A stretch of 64,000 nt of DNA. Source: Saccharothrix tamanrassetensis. Its GTDB lineage: Bacteria > Actinomycetota > Actinomycetes > Mycobacteriales > Pseudonocardiaceae. The notes under the pieces were generated by a model. That model had not been told where the DNA came from, did no database searches, and worked only from the letters and a program-made list of their open reading frames with translations. The translations under genes and the position numbers were made by a program. The stretch is from the NCBI RefSeq assembly GCF_014203665.1, contig NZ_JACHJN010000002.1:434001-498000 (forward strand). The letters run 5' to 3'. Positions 50,720 through 60,220 of the stretch are shown piece after piece. Within the stretch, counting starts at the first letter, position 1; each line of letters starts with the position of its first letter.

Positions 50720-53488
50720 ATGACGATGGAGTTCAGCGTGCTGGGACCGCTGGAGGTCCGGCGGGACGGCGAGCCGGTCCGGTTCCCCTCGGGCAAGGTG
50801 CGCACCCTGCTGGCGGTGCTGCTGCTGCGGGCCAACAAGGTCGTCCCGGTGGACGAGCTGGTGGAGATCCTGTGGGAGTCGGGCGCGCCGAACCCGAGCC
50901 GCGCGCGGGCCACCCTGCACATGGTGGTGACCCGGCTGCGGCAGGCGCTCGGCGAGCCGGACGCGGTCCGCGCCGCGTCCGGCGGCTACCTGCTCGACGT
51001 GCACCCCGACCGGCTCGACCTGCACCGCTACCGGGCGCTGACGGCGGCGGGCCGCTACCACGAGGCGCTGGACCTGTGGCGCGGTGCGCCGCTGCCGGAC
51101 GTGAAGTCGGACGCGGTGCACGCGAGCGCGATCGCGCCGCTGCTGGAGGACCGGCTCGGCGTGCTGGAGCAGCGGGTGGACGCCGACCTGGCGGCCGGGC
51201 GGGCGGTGGAGCTGGTCGCCGAGCTGCGCGAGCTGACCCGCGACCACCCGTTGCGGGAACGGTTCTGGGGCCAGCTGATGCTCGCCCTCTACCGCTCGGG
51301 CCGGCAGGCCGACGCGCTGGCCGCGTACCGGGAGGTCCGCGAGCTGCTGGACGCCGAGCTCGGGGTCGAGCCCGGCCCGGCGCTGCGGGAGCTGCACGAG
51401 CACATCCTGATCGCGAACCCGAGTCTGGCCAAACCCCGGCAGGCGGTCACGGAATGCTCCGTGCCGCGGATGCTGCCCGCCCGCAACCCGCATTTCGTGG
51501 GCCGTTCCACCGAATTGGCGGAATTGACCGCACAGCTCCCGAAGGTCGGCCACCGCAAAGGCGCGCCGCGGGTCGTGACGATCGCCGGAACGGCCGGTGT
51601 CGGCAAGACCACGCTGGCCGTGTACTGGGCGAACGAGGTGGCGGAGCACTTCCCGGGCGGGCGGCTCTACCTGAACCTGCGCGGTTTCGACCCGACCGGT
51701 GAACCGGTGCCGCCCGCCGAGGCGGTGCGCACCTTCCTGGACGCGTTCGAGGTGTCACCGGAGGCCATTCCGGCGAGTTTCGACAAACAGGTCGCGCTGT
51801 ACCGGAGAATTCTCGAAGAACGCGCGGTGCTGATCGTGCTGGACAACGCGCGGGACGCCGAGCAGGTGCGCCCGCTGCTGCCCGGCGACTCGCGCTGCTT
51901 CGTGATCGTCACCAGTCGCGACCGGCTGGCCGGGCTGGTCGCGAACGAGGGCGCCCACCCGGTGCCGCTGGCCATGCTCGACCCGGTCGAGAGCACCGCG
52001 CTGCTGACCCGCCGACTCGGCGAGGACCGGGTGTCGGCCGACCCCGCGGCCACCGCCGAACTGGTGGAGCACTGCGCCGGCCTGCCGCTGGCGCTGGCCA
52101 TCGTCGCCGCCCGGGCCGCCATCAACCCGCACTTCGCGCTGCGCGGCATGGCCGCCGAGCTGGCCGACGGCCGGCACCGGCTGGACTACCTGGACGCGGG
52201 CGACCCGGACGCCGGCGTGCGCAACGTGTTCTCCTGGTCGCACCGGTTCCTCGGCCCGGCGGCGGCCAGGCTGTTCCGGCTGATCGGGCTGAGCACGGCG
52301 GTCGACACGTCGGTGCCCGCCGCCGCGGCGCTGGCGGGCGTGCCGGTGCCGGAAGCGGCGGCCGCGCTGGCCGAGCTGACCCGCGCCCACCTGCTGTTCG
52401 AGCAGCACCCCGGCCGGTACACCACCTACGACCTGCTGCGCCGGTACGCGGCGGAGCTGGCGGCGGCCGAGGAAGCCGAACCCGACCGGGACGCCGCCGT
52501 GGAGCGGCTGCTGAACTGGTTCCTGCACACCGCGTTCGGCGCGAACCGGTGGCTCAGGCAGGACATCAGGCCGCTGACCGTGGAACTGCTGGACGGGGTG
52601 CGACCGCTGGAGTTCGGCTCGTTCGACGAGGCCGTGCACTGGTTCGACGTGGAGTGCCACAACCTGCTGCCGGCGGCCTGGGACGCGTTCCACCGGGGCT
52701 GGTGGCGGTACCTGCCGGCGCTGAGCACGAACATGTGGCTGTTCCTGAACCTCCGGTACCGGCAGTCGGACACCATCCGGCTGTGCGACAGCGCGATGGT
52801 CGCCGCGCGGCACCTGGGCGACCTGGCCGCCGAGTCCGGTGCGATGAACAACCTGGGCGTGGTGTTCGGCCGGCTCGGCCGGTTCGACGAGGCCATCGGG
52901 CACCTGACCGGCGCGCTCGCGCTCGGCGAGCGGGCGGAGGACCCGCGCAACACCCGGATCGCGCTGAACAACCTCGGCATGGCCTACAACGCGGTGGGCC
53001 GCGCCGACCTGGCGCTGGACTGCCTGACCAGGGCGCTGGAGATCTGCCGGGCGCAGGAGGTGCGCACCGGCGAGGCGGTGCTGATGGACACCCTGGCGAC
53101 GGTGCACCGGGCGCTGGGCGAGCGGGAGCGGGCCGTCGAGTGCCTGGAGCAGGCGCTGCGGCTGAACCTGGACAACGACGACCTGTACTCGGTGGGCATC
53201 AACCTGGCCAACCTGGGGCGGCTCCACCACGAGCTGGGTCGTACCGCCGCCGCGACGGACGCCCTGGAGCGCGCGCTGGAGCTGAGCCGCTCGTTGTCCG
53301 ACCGGCACAACGAGGCGCTCGCGCTCGCGTGGCTGGGTGACGTGCTGGACGGTTCGGGCGATGTGACGGGGGCGTGCCAGCACTGGCGCGCGGCGTTGGC
53401 CATCTTCAAGGAGCTGGACGCGCCGGAGACGCGCGAGCTGGGGGTGCGGCTGCTGGCGCACGCCCCGGTCCAGGTGTCGACCGGATGA
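50720..53488 (+). CDS. SARP/AfsR-type regulator: winged helix, BTAD, NB-ARC, TPR
   Basis: 922 residues from the ATG at 50720 (MTMEFSVLGPLEVRRDGEPV; a second ATG two codons on is possible). Residues 1-95 are an OmpR-type DNA-binding domain; 100-250 the bacterial transcriptional activation domain (LRERFWGQLMLALYRSGRQA). An NB-ARC ATPase follows with P-loop GTAGVGKTTLA at about 288-298 and LIVLDNARDAEQVRPLLPG. From about 690 there are five or so TPR repeats (for example ALNNLGMAYNAVGRADLALD). This is the full AfsR-like architecture, an ATP-dependent activator. ESX-4 loci in mycobacteria lack it here, between eccC and the Rv3446c-type gene. A stem-forming GGGCCGCC/GGTGGCCC follows its stop. Confidence 0.93.
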   Translation: MTMEFSVLGPLEVRRDGEPVRFPSGKVRTLLAVLLLRANKVVPVDELVEILWESGAPNPSRARATLHMVVTRLRQALGEPDAVRAASGGYLLDVHPDRLDLHRYRALTAAGRYHEALDLWRGAPLPDVKSDAVHASAIAPLLEDRLGVLEQRVDADLAAGRAVELVAELRELTRDHPLRERFWGQLMLALYRSGRQADALAAYREVRELLDAELGVEPGPALRELHEHILIANPSLAKPRQAVTECSVPRMLPARNPHFVGRSTELAELTAQLPKVGHRKGAPRVVTIAGTAGVGKTTLAVYWANEVAEHFPGGRLYLNLRGFDPTGEPVPPAEAVRTFLDAFEVSPEAIPASFDKQVALYRRILEERAVLIVLDNARDAEQVRPLLPGDSRCFVIVTSRDRLAGLVANEGAHPVPLAMLDPVESTALLTRRLGEDRVSADPAATAELVEHCAGLPLALAIVAARAAINPHFALRGMAAELADGRHRLDYLDAGDPDAGVRNVFSWSHRFLGPAAARLFRLIGLSTAVDTSVPAAAALAGVPVPEAAAALAELTRAHLLFEQHPGRYTTYDLLRRYAAELAAAEEAEPDRDAAVERLLNWFLHTAFGANRWLRQDIRPLTVELLDGVRPLEFGSFDEAVHWFDVECHNLLPAAWDAFHRGWWRYLPALSTNMWLFLNLRYRQSDTIRLCDSAMVAARHLGDLAAESGAMNNLGVVFGRLGRFDEAIGHLTGALALGERAEDPRNTRIALNNLGMAYNAVGRADLALDCLTRALEICRAQEVRTGEAVLMDTLATVHRALGERERAVECLEQALRLNLDNDDLYSVGINLANLGRLHHELGRTAAATDALERALELSRSLSDRHNEALALAWLGDVLDGSGDVTGACQHWRAALAIFKELDAPETRELGVRLLAHAPVQVSTG

Positions 53489-53745
53489 ACGTGCCGACGG
53501 TCGGATCCGACTTCCCTGGGCCGCCGGCGGTGGCCCGGCGAACTCGGCGCGCACCCCGGTCCCCGGCCGCGCGACCTGCACCCCGCGAGTGCCGGACACC
53601 GACCCGTCGCCGACCCGCCGACGTGTCCGCGCAGGCTGGTTACCGCAGGTGGCACCGGTGGCGGGCCGAGGTCGGGTCTCCGCCGGAGGCATCATCCGGT
53701 ATGCATATGCGGGCACGCCGACCCCGGCAGACGAGGGGATGACCG

Positions 53746-55551
53746 ATGACCTTGCGCGTGGCGGTCGACTTCGGCACGTCCAGCACCTGCGTCGCCATCT
53801 CGGTCAACGGCCGGGAGCCGCAGGTGGTCGTGGTGGACGGCCAGCCGATCCTGCCGTCCGCGGTGTACGCCGCGCCGGACGGCACGCTGTTCGTCGGCCA
53901 GGAGGCGGAACGGCAGGCCGCGGTCGACCCGTCCCGGTACGAGCCGCACCCCAAGCGCCGGGTGGACGAGGGCGAGCTGCTGCTGGGCACGAGCGTGCTG
54001 AAGGTCGTCGACGTGGTGCGGGCCGTGCTGACCAGGGTGGTCACCGAGGCCCGGCACGTGGCGGGCGGCGCGCCGGTCGACCTGCTGGTGCTCACCCACC
54101 CCGCCGACTGGGGCGCGATCCGCACCAGGGTGCTGCTCCAGGCCGCCCGCGGCCTGGGCCAGGACCTGCGGCTGGTGCCCGAACCGGTGGCGGCGGCGGT
54201 GTTCCACTCCGCCACCCACGCCATCCCGGAGGGCGCCGCGCTGGCCGTGCTCGACCTGGGCGGCGGCACCGTGGACGCCAGCGTGGTGACCCGGCAGGGC
54301 GGCGCGTTCCGGGTGCTGGCCACCAAGGGCGACCCGACGTTCGGCGGCGCGGACGTCGACCAGGCGCTGCTGGAGCACGTCGGCTCGCTGGTCTCGCCCG
54401 GCGACCCGGAGGCGTGGCGGCAGCTCGTCGAGGGCCGGGAGATGGCCGACCGGCGCAAGCGCCGGGTGCTGCGGCAGGACGTGCGGGGCGCGAAGGAGAC
54501 GCTGTCCCGGCACTCCTACACCGACGTGCCGATGCCGCCGCCGTTCCCGGACGCCCACGTGACCCGGACCGACCTGGAGTCGCTGATCACCGCGCCGCTG
54601 AACCGGGCGGCGGCGCTGCTCGCCACCGCCGTGCGGGACGCCGGGCAGGTCCCGCGCGGGCTGGCCGGCGTGTTCCTGGTCGGCGGTTCCAGCCGGATCC
54701 CGCTGGTCGCCCGGCTGGTGCTGGAGCAGACCGGCGTGGTGCCGACCAGCATCGACCAGCCGGAGACCGTGGTGGCCCGGGGCGCGCTGCGCGCGGTGAA
54801 CGCGGACCCGCTGCGCACCGGGGCGCTGCCCGACCAGGGCGGCGTGACGCACAAGATCACCGACGACTCGACCCGCAAGCTGACCCGCCGCATCACGGCC
54901 ACCCCGTCGCCGCCGGGCGGCTTCCCGCAGCCCGCGTACTTCCCCCCGCCGCCGACGCCCCACCCGACGCCGCACCCGCTGCCGGCGCCACCGAAGAACC
55001 GCACGCCGCTGCTCGTCGGCGTGGCGATCGCGGTGGCCGTGGTCGTCGGCGGCTCGGTGGCGTACGCGCTGACCCTGGGCGACGGCGGGCAGGCCGGGCC
55101 CACCACGTCGAGCACGCCGGCGGGCAAGACCATCGCCCAGTACGACTACAGCTTCACCCAGCCGGCCGGCTGGGCGCAGAGCGGCGGCAACGCGGAGACC
55201 CGGCAGGTGTTCCTCAAGCCGGAGGCGCCGGAGTCGGGCGACGACGTCATCACGGTGACCGAGCAGAAGCTCACCTACGACTCGACCGCGGACCGCCGGC
55301 GGGCCGAGACCCAACTGCGCGCCGAGTACGACAAGGGCGAGGGACTGTCCGGTTTCGACGCTTCCGCGGACTTCGGCGGCAAGGATGTCGTCTACTACCG
55401 GGAACAGGCGGGTTCGGCCACCATCGACTGGTACGTGCTGTTCCAGGGTGACGCGCAGGTCAGCGTCGGCTGCCAGTACCCCCCGTCCGGGGAGGGCCGG
55501 GTCCGCCCGGCGTGCGAGCAGGTGGTGCGCACGTTGACCGTGACCAACTGA
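53746..55551 (+). CDS. Type VII secretion-associated Hsp70-like membrane protein (Rv3446c family)
   Basis: 601 residues. The N-terminal half is an Hsp70-type ATPase domain: AVDFGTSSTCVAI (5-17, phosphate 1), LVPEPVAAAVF, LAVLDLGGGTVDASVV (phosphate 2) and GVFLVGGSSRIPLVARL (adenosine motif). There is no substrate-binding domain. A Pro/His-rich linker is followed by one membrane segment at about 422-444 (VGVAIAVAVVVGGSVAYALT) and an outside domain with two cysteines. This matches the type VII-associated Rv3446c family, whose gene lies between eccC4 and esxU in ESX-4. The role is unknown; it may sense or gate secretion. Confidence 0.88.
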   Translation: MTLRVAVDFGTSSTCVAISVNGREPQVVVVDGQPILPSAVYAAPDGTLFVGQEAERQAAVDPSRYEPHPKRRVDEGELLLGTSVLKVVDVVRAVLTRVVTEARHVAGGAPVDLLVLTHPADWGAIRTRVLLQAARGLGQDLRLVPEPVAAAVFHSATHAIPEGAALAVLDLGGGTVDASVVTRQGGAFRVLATKGDPTFGGADVDQALLEHVGSLVSPGDPEAWRQLVEGREMADRRKRRVLRQDVRGAKETLSRHSYTDVPMPPPFPDAHVTRTDLESLITAPLNRAAALLATAVRDAGQVPRGLAGVFLVGGSSRIPLVARLVLEQTGVVPTSIDQPETVVARGALRAVNADPLRTGALPDQGGVTHKITDDSTRKLTRRITATPSPPGGFPQPAYFPPPPTPHPTPHPLPAPPKNRTPLLVGVAIAVAVVVGGSVAYALTLGDGGQAGPTTSSTPAGKTIAQYDYSFTQPAGWAQSGGNAETRQVFLKPEAPESGDDVITVTEQKLTYDSTADRRRAETQLRAEYDKGEGLSGFDASADFGGKDVVYYREQAGSATIDWYVLFQGDAQVSVGCQYPPSGEGRVRPACEQVVRTLTVTN

Positions 55552-55571
55552 GACTTCACAGGGGACGACTG

Positions 55572-55994
55572 ATGACCGGCATCCCGGAGGCCTTCGCCCG
55601 GTTCCGCTCGGACCTGGACGCCGCCGTGACCAGAGGCCGCCGGGCCGCCGCCGCGGCCGGCGCGAAGAACGCCGCCCGGCGCGACCGCAACCGGGAACTC
55701 GCCGAGGAGGCCCGCGACCGCCGGGTCGAGCCGGGCCGGCACGCGCCCACCCCCGGCGACGTCCAGCGGGTCGCCACCGGCTTCCGCGAGCGGCACGGGC
55801 TGCCGGTGGAGCGGCTGCCGACCGGCGCGGAACTGCTCGCGCCCGAAGAATCGCAGAAGCGAACGGACGCGAATGCAAATTCCGCGTCACCGCCGCCCGT
55901 GCTCGGTTCTCGCGCGGTGGCCGGTCCGAGTGGCCAACTTCCCCCCGACAGGGATGATGACGAGGACTTTTCGCAAGCGCGAATCCTCTACTGA
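55572..55994 (+). CDS. Hypothetical protein of the ESX-4 locus
   Basis: 140 residues from the ATG at 55572, 20 bases after the Hsp70-like gene and behind GGGGAC. It begins MTGIPEAFARFRSDLDAAVT, then an Ala/Arg/Glu helix (RRDRNRELAEEARDRR), a middle with RVATGFRERHGLPVE, and a polar, disordered end ending DDDEDFSQARILY. Similar small charged helical proteins end the satellite group (63543), so this may be a chaperone-like or structural partner. No known domain. G+C falls a little at its 3' end. Confidence 0.7.
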   Translation: MTGIPEAFARFRSDLDAAVTRGRRAAAAAGAKNAARRDRNRELAEEARDRRVEPGRHAPTPGDVQRVATGFRERHGLPVERLPTGAELLAPEESQKRTDANANSASPPPVLGSRAVAGPSGQLPPDRDDDEDFSQARILY

Positions 55995-56151
55995 AGTCGC
56001 CGGCGGCCCGTTTGCGTTTACTAGCGCAACTACTTGGGAAGAAGCCGCGACAGCGTGGAACCGACCGTGGCAGGGTCTGCGTCGGAAGAGGCGTACGAAC
56101 CGAGCAGGGCCGTACGGGGCCTGATCTCGCCGACTTAGGGGGTTACACCCA

Positions 56152-56466
56152 ATGACTGGTTACGCAACCGGTGTTCCGGAGCTCGTCAGGGCCGCCGAGG
56201 ACGTCATGAACACGAACGACAGCGTGCAGACCATCCTGAACCAGCTCCGCAACACGATCGACACGGTCAGCGGCGCCTGGAAGGGTACGGCGGCGGACGC
56301 GTTCACGGCCCTCATGGCCCGGTTCAACGACGACGCGGCGAAGCTGCAGGAGGCCCTGGTCGGCATCGCCGAGCAGATCAGCGGCAGCACGCAGACCTAC
56401 GTGCAGCAGGAAGAGGAGCAGGCGCAGGAAATGTCCACCATCATGGGCCGCCTCGGCGGCAGCTGA
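56152..56466 (+). CDS. esxU: WXG100 protein, EsxU-like
   Basis: 104 residues. A helical hairpin with the turn SGAWKGTAADAF (W43-K-G) and the export signal YVQQE (YxxxE) after the second helix. Such proteins form tight pairs and are exported through EccC. By position, as the first of two between the Rv3446c-type gene and rplM, it matches EsxU of ESX-4. AGGGGG precedes the start. The symbol rests on synteny. Confidence 0.85.
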   Translation: MTGYATGVPELVRAAEDVMNTNDSVQTILNQLRNTIDTVSGAWKGTAADAFTALMARFNDDAAKLQEALVGIAEQISGSTQTYVQQEEEQAQEMSTIMGRLGGS

Positions 56467-56548
56467 TAGTCCGGCGTTTTTCTCCGCTCGCCCCACCGCT
56501 TTGCGGTAATCGCTCGTCGAAATGTGACTTAACCTCCAAGGGGAGATC

Positions 56549-56836
56549 ATGAACGACCAGATCCAGGTCAGCTTCGGCGCCCTCGGTGCCGCCGCCTCGG
56601 AAATCAGCAGCCAGGCCAACCAGGTGCAGTCCCAGCTGGACGACCTGAAGGGCCGCCTCGCGCCCGTCATCGCCCAGTGGGAAGGTGGCACGTCCGAGGC
56701 CTACCAGGTCATCCAGAAGAAGTGGGACGACTCGGCCGCGGACATCCAGCAGGTCCTCGCCGCCATCGGTACCGCCGTCGCCTCGGCGAACGACGCCTAC
56801 TCCGCCGCGGAGTCCAAGAACACCGCGCGTTGGTGA
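56549..56836 (+). CDS. esxT: WXG100 protein, EsxT-like
   Basis: 95 residues. Helix-turn-helix hairpin with QWEGGTSEAY (W44-E-G) and a C-terminal YSAAE (YxxxE) signal. It pairs with the gene 82 bases upstream. GGGGAG is its ribosome binding site. By place, just before rplM, it corresponds to EsxT of ESX-4. A perfect 12-bp terminator follows 20 bases after the stop. Confidence 0.85.
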   Translation: MNDQIQVSFGALGAAASEISSQANQVQSQLDDLKGRLAPVIAQWEGGTSEAYQVIQKKWDDSAADIQQVLAAIGTAVASANDAYSAAESKNTARW

Positions 56837-56856
56837 ACAGCTCCACCGCGTGACCT

Positions 56857-56894
56857 CGCGGGCCCCGGGACCACACTGGTCTCCGGGGCCCGCG
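56857..56894 (+). terminator. Terminator after esxT
   Basis: CGCGGGCCCCGG (56857-56868) pairs perfectly with CCGGGGCCCGCG (56883-56894), with ACCA/TGGT pairing inside. Confidence 0.9.
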
Positions 56895-56938
56895 TACGTG
56901 TTCCGCGAGCCCGCCCGGCCCGGTTGGCGGGGGCCGTT

Positions 56939-56968
56939 TTGACCCGGCCACGACCCAACCGGTATCTT
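56939..56968 (+). promoter_or_regulatory. Promoter of rplM-rpsI
   Basis: TTGACC (56939-56944), 18-base spacer, TATCTT (56963-56968), preceded by CGTTT. Both hexamers and the spacing are the same as at the rpsL promoter. Confidence 0.75.
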
Positions 56969-57098
56969 CCTACGTTGTTGTGCGGTACCCGGTGCGCCCT
57001 TGCGTGCCTCGTGTTCTGGTCCACCTGCCCACCTGGGGTGTCTGGCCTGAGCAAGCCGCCGCAATGACCCCAGACGCAAGTGACGACGAGGTAGACCC

Positions 57099-57542
57099 GT
57101 GCGCACGTACAGCCCGAAGCCCGGCGAGGTGACCCGAGCCTGGCACGTGATCGACGCCCAGGACGTGGTGCTCGGTCGGCTCGCCACCCAGGCCGCGACG
57201 CTGCTGCGCGGCAAGCACAAGCCGACTTACGCCCCCCACGTTGACACCGGCGACTTCGTCGTCATCATCAACGCGGACAAGGTGGCGCTGACCGGCAAGA
57301 AGCGCGACCAGGAGTTCGTGTACCGGCACTCCGGCCACCCCGGCGGCCTGCGTCAGAAGTCGTTCGGCGAGGTGCTCGACACCCGTGCCGACCGGCTGGT
57401 CGAGAAGGCGATCAAGGGCATGCTGCCCAAGAACCGCCTCGGCCGCGTGATCGCCGGCAAGCTCAAGGTCTACACGGGCCCGACCCACCCGCACGCGGCG
57501 CAGCAGCCGCAGCCGTTCGAGATCAAGAAGGTCGCGCAGTGA
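57099..57542 (+). CDS. rplM: 50S ribosomal protein L13
   Basis: 147 residues from a GTG ([20 protein letters not shown]). It is an early assembly protein of the large subunit. The conserved [18 protein letters not shown] and the [12 protein letters not shown] segments are present. Overlaps rpsI by 4 bases (GTGA). The leader is about 125 bases. Confidence 0.99.
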   Translation: MRTYSPKPGEVTRAWHVIDAQDVVLGRLATQAATLLRGKHKPTYAPHVDTGDFVVIINADKVALTGKKRDQEFVYRHSGHPGGLRQKSFGEVLDTRADRLVEKAIKGMLPKNRLGRVIAGKLKVYTGPTHPHAAQQPQPFEIKKVAQ

Positions 57543-58177
57543 CCGAGCCGAACACCGAGGAAAACGACGTGACCACCCCTGAGGCCGAGGTCGACGCGGT
57601 CGAGGCCGACGTCGCCGAGTCCGCCGAGGTCGAAACCCCCGAGGTGGAGACCGCCGAGGTCGAGGCGGAGGCCGTCGAGGCCGACGCCGACGCCCCGGTC
57701 GAGGCGGGCGCCGAGTCCGACTCCGACTCCGACGAAGCGGCCGAGCCCGCTCCCGCGCCCGTCGTCCGCCCCGTGCTCAGCGCGGGCGCGCACCACCTGG
57801 CGCAGACCGTCGGCCGCCGCAAGCAGGCCATCGTCCGGGTGCGCCTGCTGCCCGGCACCGGCAAGTTCACCTTGAACGGCAAGACGCTGGAGGCGTACTT
57901 CCCGAACAAGGTGCACCAGCAGCTCATCCGCGAGCCCCTGGTCACGCTGGAGAAGCCGGAGACGTTCGACGTCATCGCGATCCTGCACGGCGGCGGCACC
58001 ACCGGGCAGGCCGGCGCGCTGCGCCTGGCCATCGCCCGCGCGCTGATCGCGGTGGACTCCGAGGACCGCCCGGCGCTGAAGAAGGCCGGCTTCCTCACCC
58101 GTGACCCGCGGGTCAAGGAGCGCAAGAAGTACGGCCTGAAGAAGGCCCGCAAGGCGCCTCAGTACAGCAAGCGCTGA
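57539..58177 (+). CDS. rpsI: 30S ribosomal protein S9 with long acidic N-terminus
   Basis: 212 residues from a GTG. The first 80 are an acidic Glu/Ala/Val/Asp low-complexity extension ([20 protein letters not shown]), far longer than the 130-residue core and found in some actinobacteria. The core begins at [20 protein letters not shown] and ends with the basic tail [12 protein letters not shown], which reaches the P-site tRNA. Confidence 0.98.
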   Translation: MTEPNTEENDVTTPEAEVDAVEADVAESAEVETPEVETAEVEAEAVEADADAPVEAGAESDSDSDEAAEPAPAPVVRPVLSAGAHHLAQTVGRRKQAIVRVRLLPGTGKFTLNGKTLEAYFPNKVHQQLIREPLVTLEKPETFDVIAILHGGGTTGQAGALRLAIARALIAVDSEDRPALKKAGFLTRDPRVKERKKYGLKKARKAPQYSKR

Positions 58178-58208
58178 CCCTCGCGGTCGGTCGCATTTCA
58201 GCAACACC

Positions 58209-58250
58209 CTGCGGGAGCAGCCAGTTCTTGTCGAACTGCTGCTCCCGCAG
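58209..58250 (+). terminator. Terminator after rpsI
   Basis: A long stem of 18 bp with one bulged C: 58209-58227 pairs with 58233-58250 around TTGTC, followed by TGCTTTA. It starts 32 bases after the rpsI stop. Confidence 0.9.
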
Positions 58251-58298
58251 TGCTTTACGCCCGAAGTTGTGCGGTTCATCACGGAGGTCACGGCGATC

Positions 58299-59633
58299 AT
58301 GGCTCGGCTGTTCGGCACTGACGGCGTACGTGGTCTGGCGAACGCCGACCTGACTCCGGAGCTCGCGCTGTCGGTGGCCGCCTCGGCCGCGCGCGTGCTG
58401 GCCGAGCACGACCGCTCGCACCGCCCGGTCGCCGTGGTCGGCCGCGACCCGCGGGCCAGCGGCGAGATGCTGGAGGCCGCCGTGGTGGCCGGGCTGACCG
58501 CGTCCGGCGCGGACGTGCTGCGCGCGGGCGTGCTGCCCACGCCGGCGGTGGCGTACCTGGTGGCGACGCTGGGCGCGGACATGGGCGTGATGATCTCCGC
58601 CTCGCACAACCCGATGCCCGACAACGGCGTGAAGCTGTTCGGCGCGGGCGGGCACAAGCTGCCGGACGCGGTCGAGGACGAGATCGAGCGCAAGATGGGT
58701 GAGCCGCATCACCGGCCGACCGGTGCGGGCATCGGCCGGGTGCGCGACATCGAGGACGCCGAGGGCCAGTACGTGCAGCACCTGCTGAAGGTGACGCCGC
58801 ACCGCCTGGACGGCCTGAAGGTGGTCGTGGACTGCGCCAACGGCGCCGCCTCGGTGGCCGCGCCGGACGCCTACCGGCGGGCCGGGGCCGAGGTGGTCGA
58901 GATCCACGCCGTGCCGGACGGGCTGAACATCAACGACGGCTGCGGCTCCACCCACCTGGACCTGGTGCGCGCCGCCGTGCTGGAGCACCGGGCGGACCTG
59001 GGCATCGCGCACGACGGCGACGCGGACCGCTGCCTGGCCGTGGACGCGGACGGCAACGAGGTCGACGGCGACCAGATCATGGCGGTCATCGCGCTGGCCA
59101 TGAAGGACGCCGGCGAGCTGACCGACGACACCCTGGTCGCGACCGTGATGAGCAACCTCGGCCTGCACCTGGCGATGCGCGAGCACGGTGTGACGCTGCG
59201 CACCACCGCCGTGGGCGACAGGTACGTGCTGGAGGAGCTGCACGCCGGCGGTTTCGCGTTGGGCGGCGAGCAGTCCGGGCACGTGGTGCTGCCCGCGCAC
59301 GCGACGACCGGCGACGGCCTGCTCACCGCGCTGCGGCTGATGTCCCGGATGGCGGAGACCGGCCGGTCGCTGGCCGAGCTGGCGGGCGTGATGAACCGGC
59401 TGCCGCAGGTGCTGATCAACGTGGTGGTCGGGGACAAGGCGGCGGTGGCGCGCGACGCGACGGTCAACGACGCGGTGGCCGCCGTCACCGAGGAGCTGGG
59501 CGACACCGGCCGCGTCCTGCTGCGCCCGTCGGGCACCGAGCAGCTGGTCCGGGTGATGGTGGAGGCGGCCACCCACGAACTGGCGGAGTCCGCCGCGCGC
59601 CGGCTCGCGGGTGTGGTTTCCTCGGTGGGCTGA
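58299..59633 (+). CDS. glmM: Phosphoglucosamine mutase
   Basis: Interconverts glucosamine-6-phosphate and glucosamine-1-phosphate on the way to UDP-GlcNAc and peptidoglycan. 444 residues from the ATG at 58299 ([15 protein letters not shown]), with GGAGG upstream. The phosphorylated serine is S102 in ISASHNP; the Mg loop is AHDGDADRC; the sugar-binding loop is [10 protein letters not shown]; the phosphate loop is [12 protein letters not shown]. The rplM-rpsI-glmM order is conserved in actinobacteria. The frame is open 10 codons upstream, but those lack the family start. Confidence 0.99.
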   Translation: MARLFGTDGVRGLANADLTPELALSVAASAARVLAEHDRSHRPVAVVGRDPRASGEMLEAAVVAGLTASGADVLRAGVLPTPAVAYLVATLGADMGVMISASHNPMPDNGVKLFGAGGHKLPDAVEDEIERKMGEPHHRPTGAGIGRVRDIEDAEGQYVQHLLKVTPHRLDGLKVVVDCANGAASVAAPDAYRRAGAEVVEIHAVPDGLNINDGCGSTHLDLVRAAVLEHRADLGIAHDGDADRCLAVDADGNEVDGDQIMAVIALAMKDAGELTDDTLVATVMSNLGLHLAMREHGVTLRTTAVGDRYVLEELHAGGFALGGEQSGHVVLPAHATTGDGLLTALRLMSRMAETGRSLAELAGVMNRLPQVLINVVVGDKAAVARDATVNDAVAAVTEELGDTGRVLLRPSGTEQLVRVMVEAATHELAESAARRLAGVVSSVG

Positions 59634-59657
59634 TACTCACCGGTCGGGGGTAGTGCC

Positions 59658-60056
59658 ATGGGTGTGGGGGTCATCCCGCTCGCGGGGATCGCGCTGGTCG
59701 TCATCGCGGTCGTGGTGGTGATCGTGGTGCTGGTCAAGAGGAACAAGGGCAACGCCCGACCGCCGTACCCGCCGCAGAACCCCTACGGGCCGTCCGACCG
59801 GCACGGGCAGTTCCCCCAGCCCGGGTACGGGCAGCCGGGCCAGGGCCAACCGGGTCACGGCCAGTCGAGCCAAGGGCAGCCGGGTCAAATCCACCCCGGT
59901 CAAGTGCACCCTGGTCAAATCCACCCTGGCCAAGGGCATCCGGGCCAAGGGCAGTCGGGGCAGGCGCCGCCCCCAAGTGCTCCGCAGAGCCCTCCGCAGG
60001 GCTACTTCCCGCCCCAGCCGCCGCCCGGACCCGGCCGGCCCCCGCGGCAGGGGTGA
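59658..60056 (+). CDS. Membrane-anchored Pro-Gly-Gln repeat protein
   Basis: 132 residues, 24 bases after glmM. One membrane segment at residues 6-27 (IPLAGIALVVIAVVVVIVVL) followed by KRNKG, so the tail is probably cytoplasmic. Residues 50-100 repeat PGQ units (QPGQGQPGHGQSSQGQ, then IHPGQVHPGQ). The end is Pro-rich. No domain is known. The repeats are also visible as a DNA repeat of about 12-15 bases (59866-59955). It may be the first gene of the satellite substrate group or a small envelope protein. Confidence 0.7.
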   Translation: MGVGVIPLAGIALVVIAVVVVIVVLVKRNKGNARPPYPPQNPYGPSDRHGQFPQPGYGQPGQGQPGHGQSSQGQPGQIHPGQVHPGQIHPGQGHPGQGQSGQAPPPSAPQSPPQGYFPPQPPPGPGRPPRQG

Positions 60057-60220
60057 CCCCTCCGGGGGTCGGCGTTTACACCTGCAAGGACCAGCTCTGA
60101 AAGGCCGTCCGGAGGCCCCGTCGGCTGCCACGATGGGAACCGGGCACCGGAGCGTCGCGTCGTACGGACGAGTTCGGTTTGAGGGTCGTGGCCGTCGCGC
60201 CACGGAGGGGAGCGGAGCCC

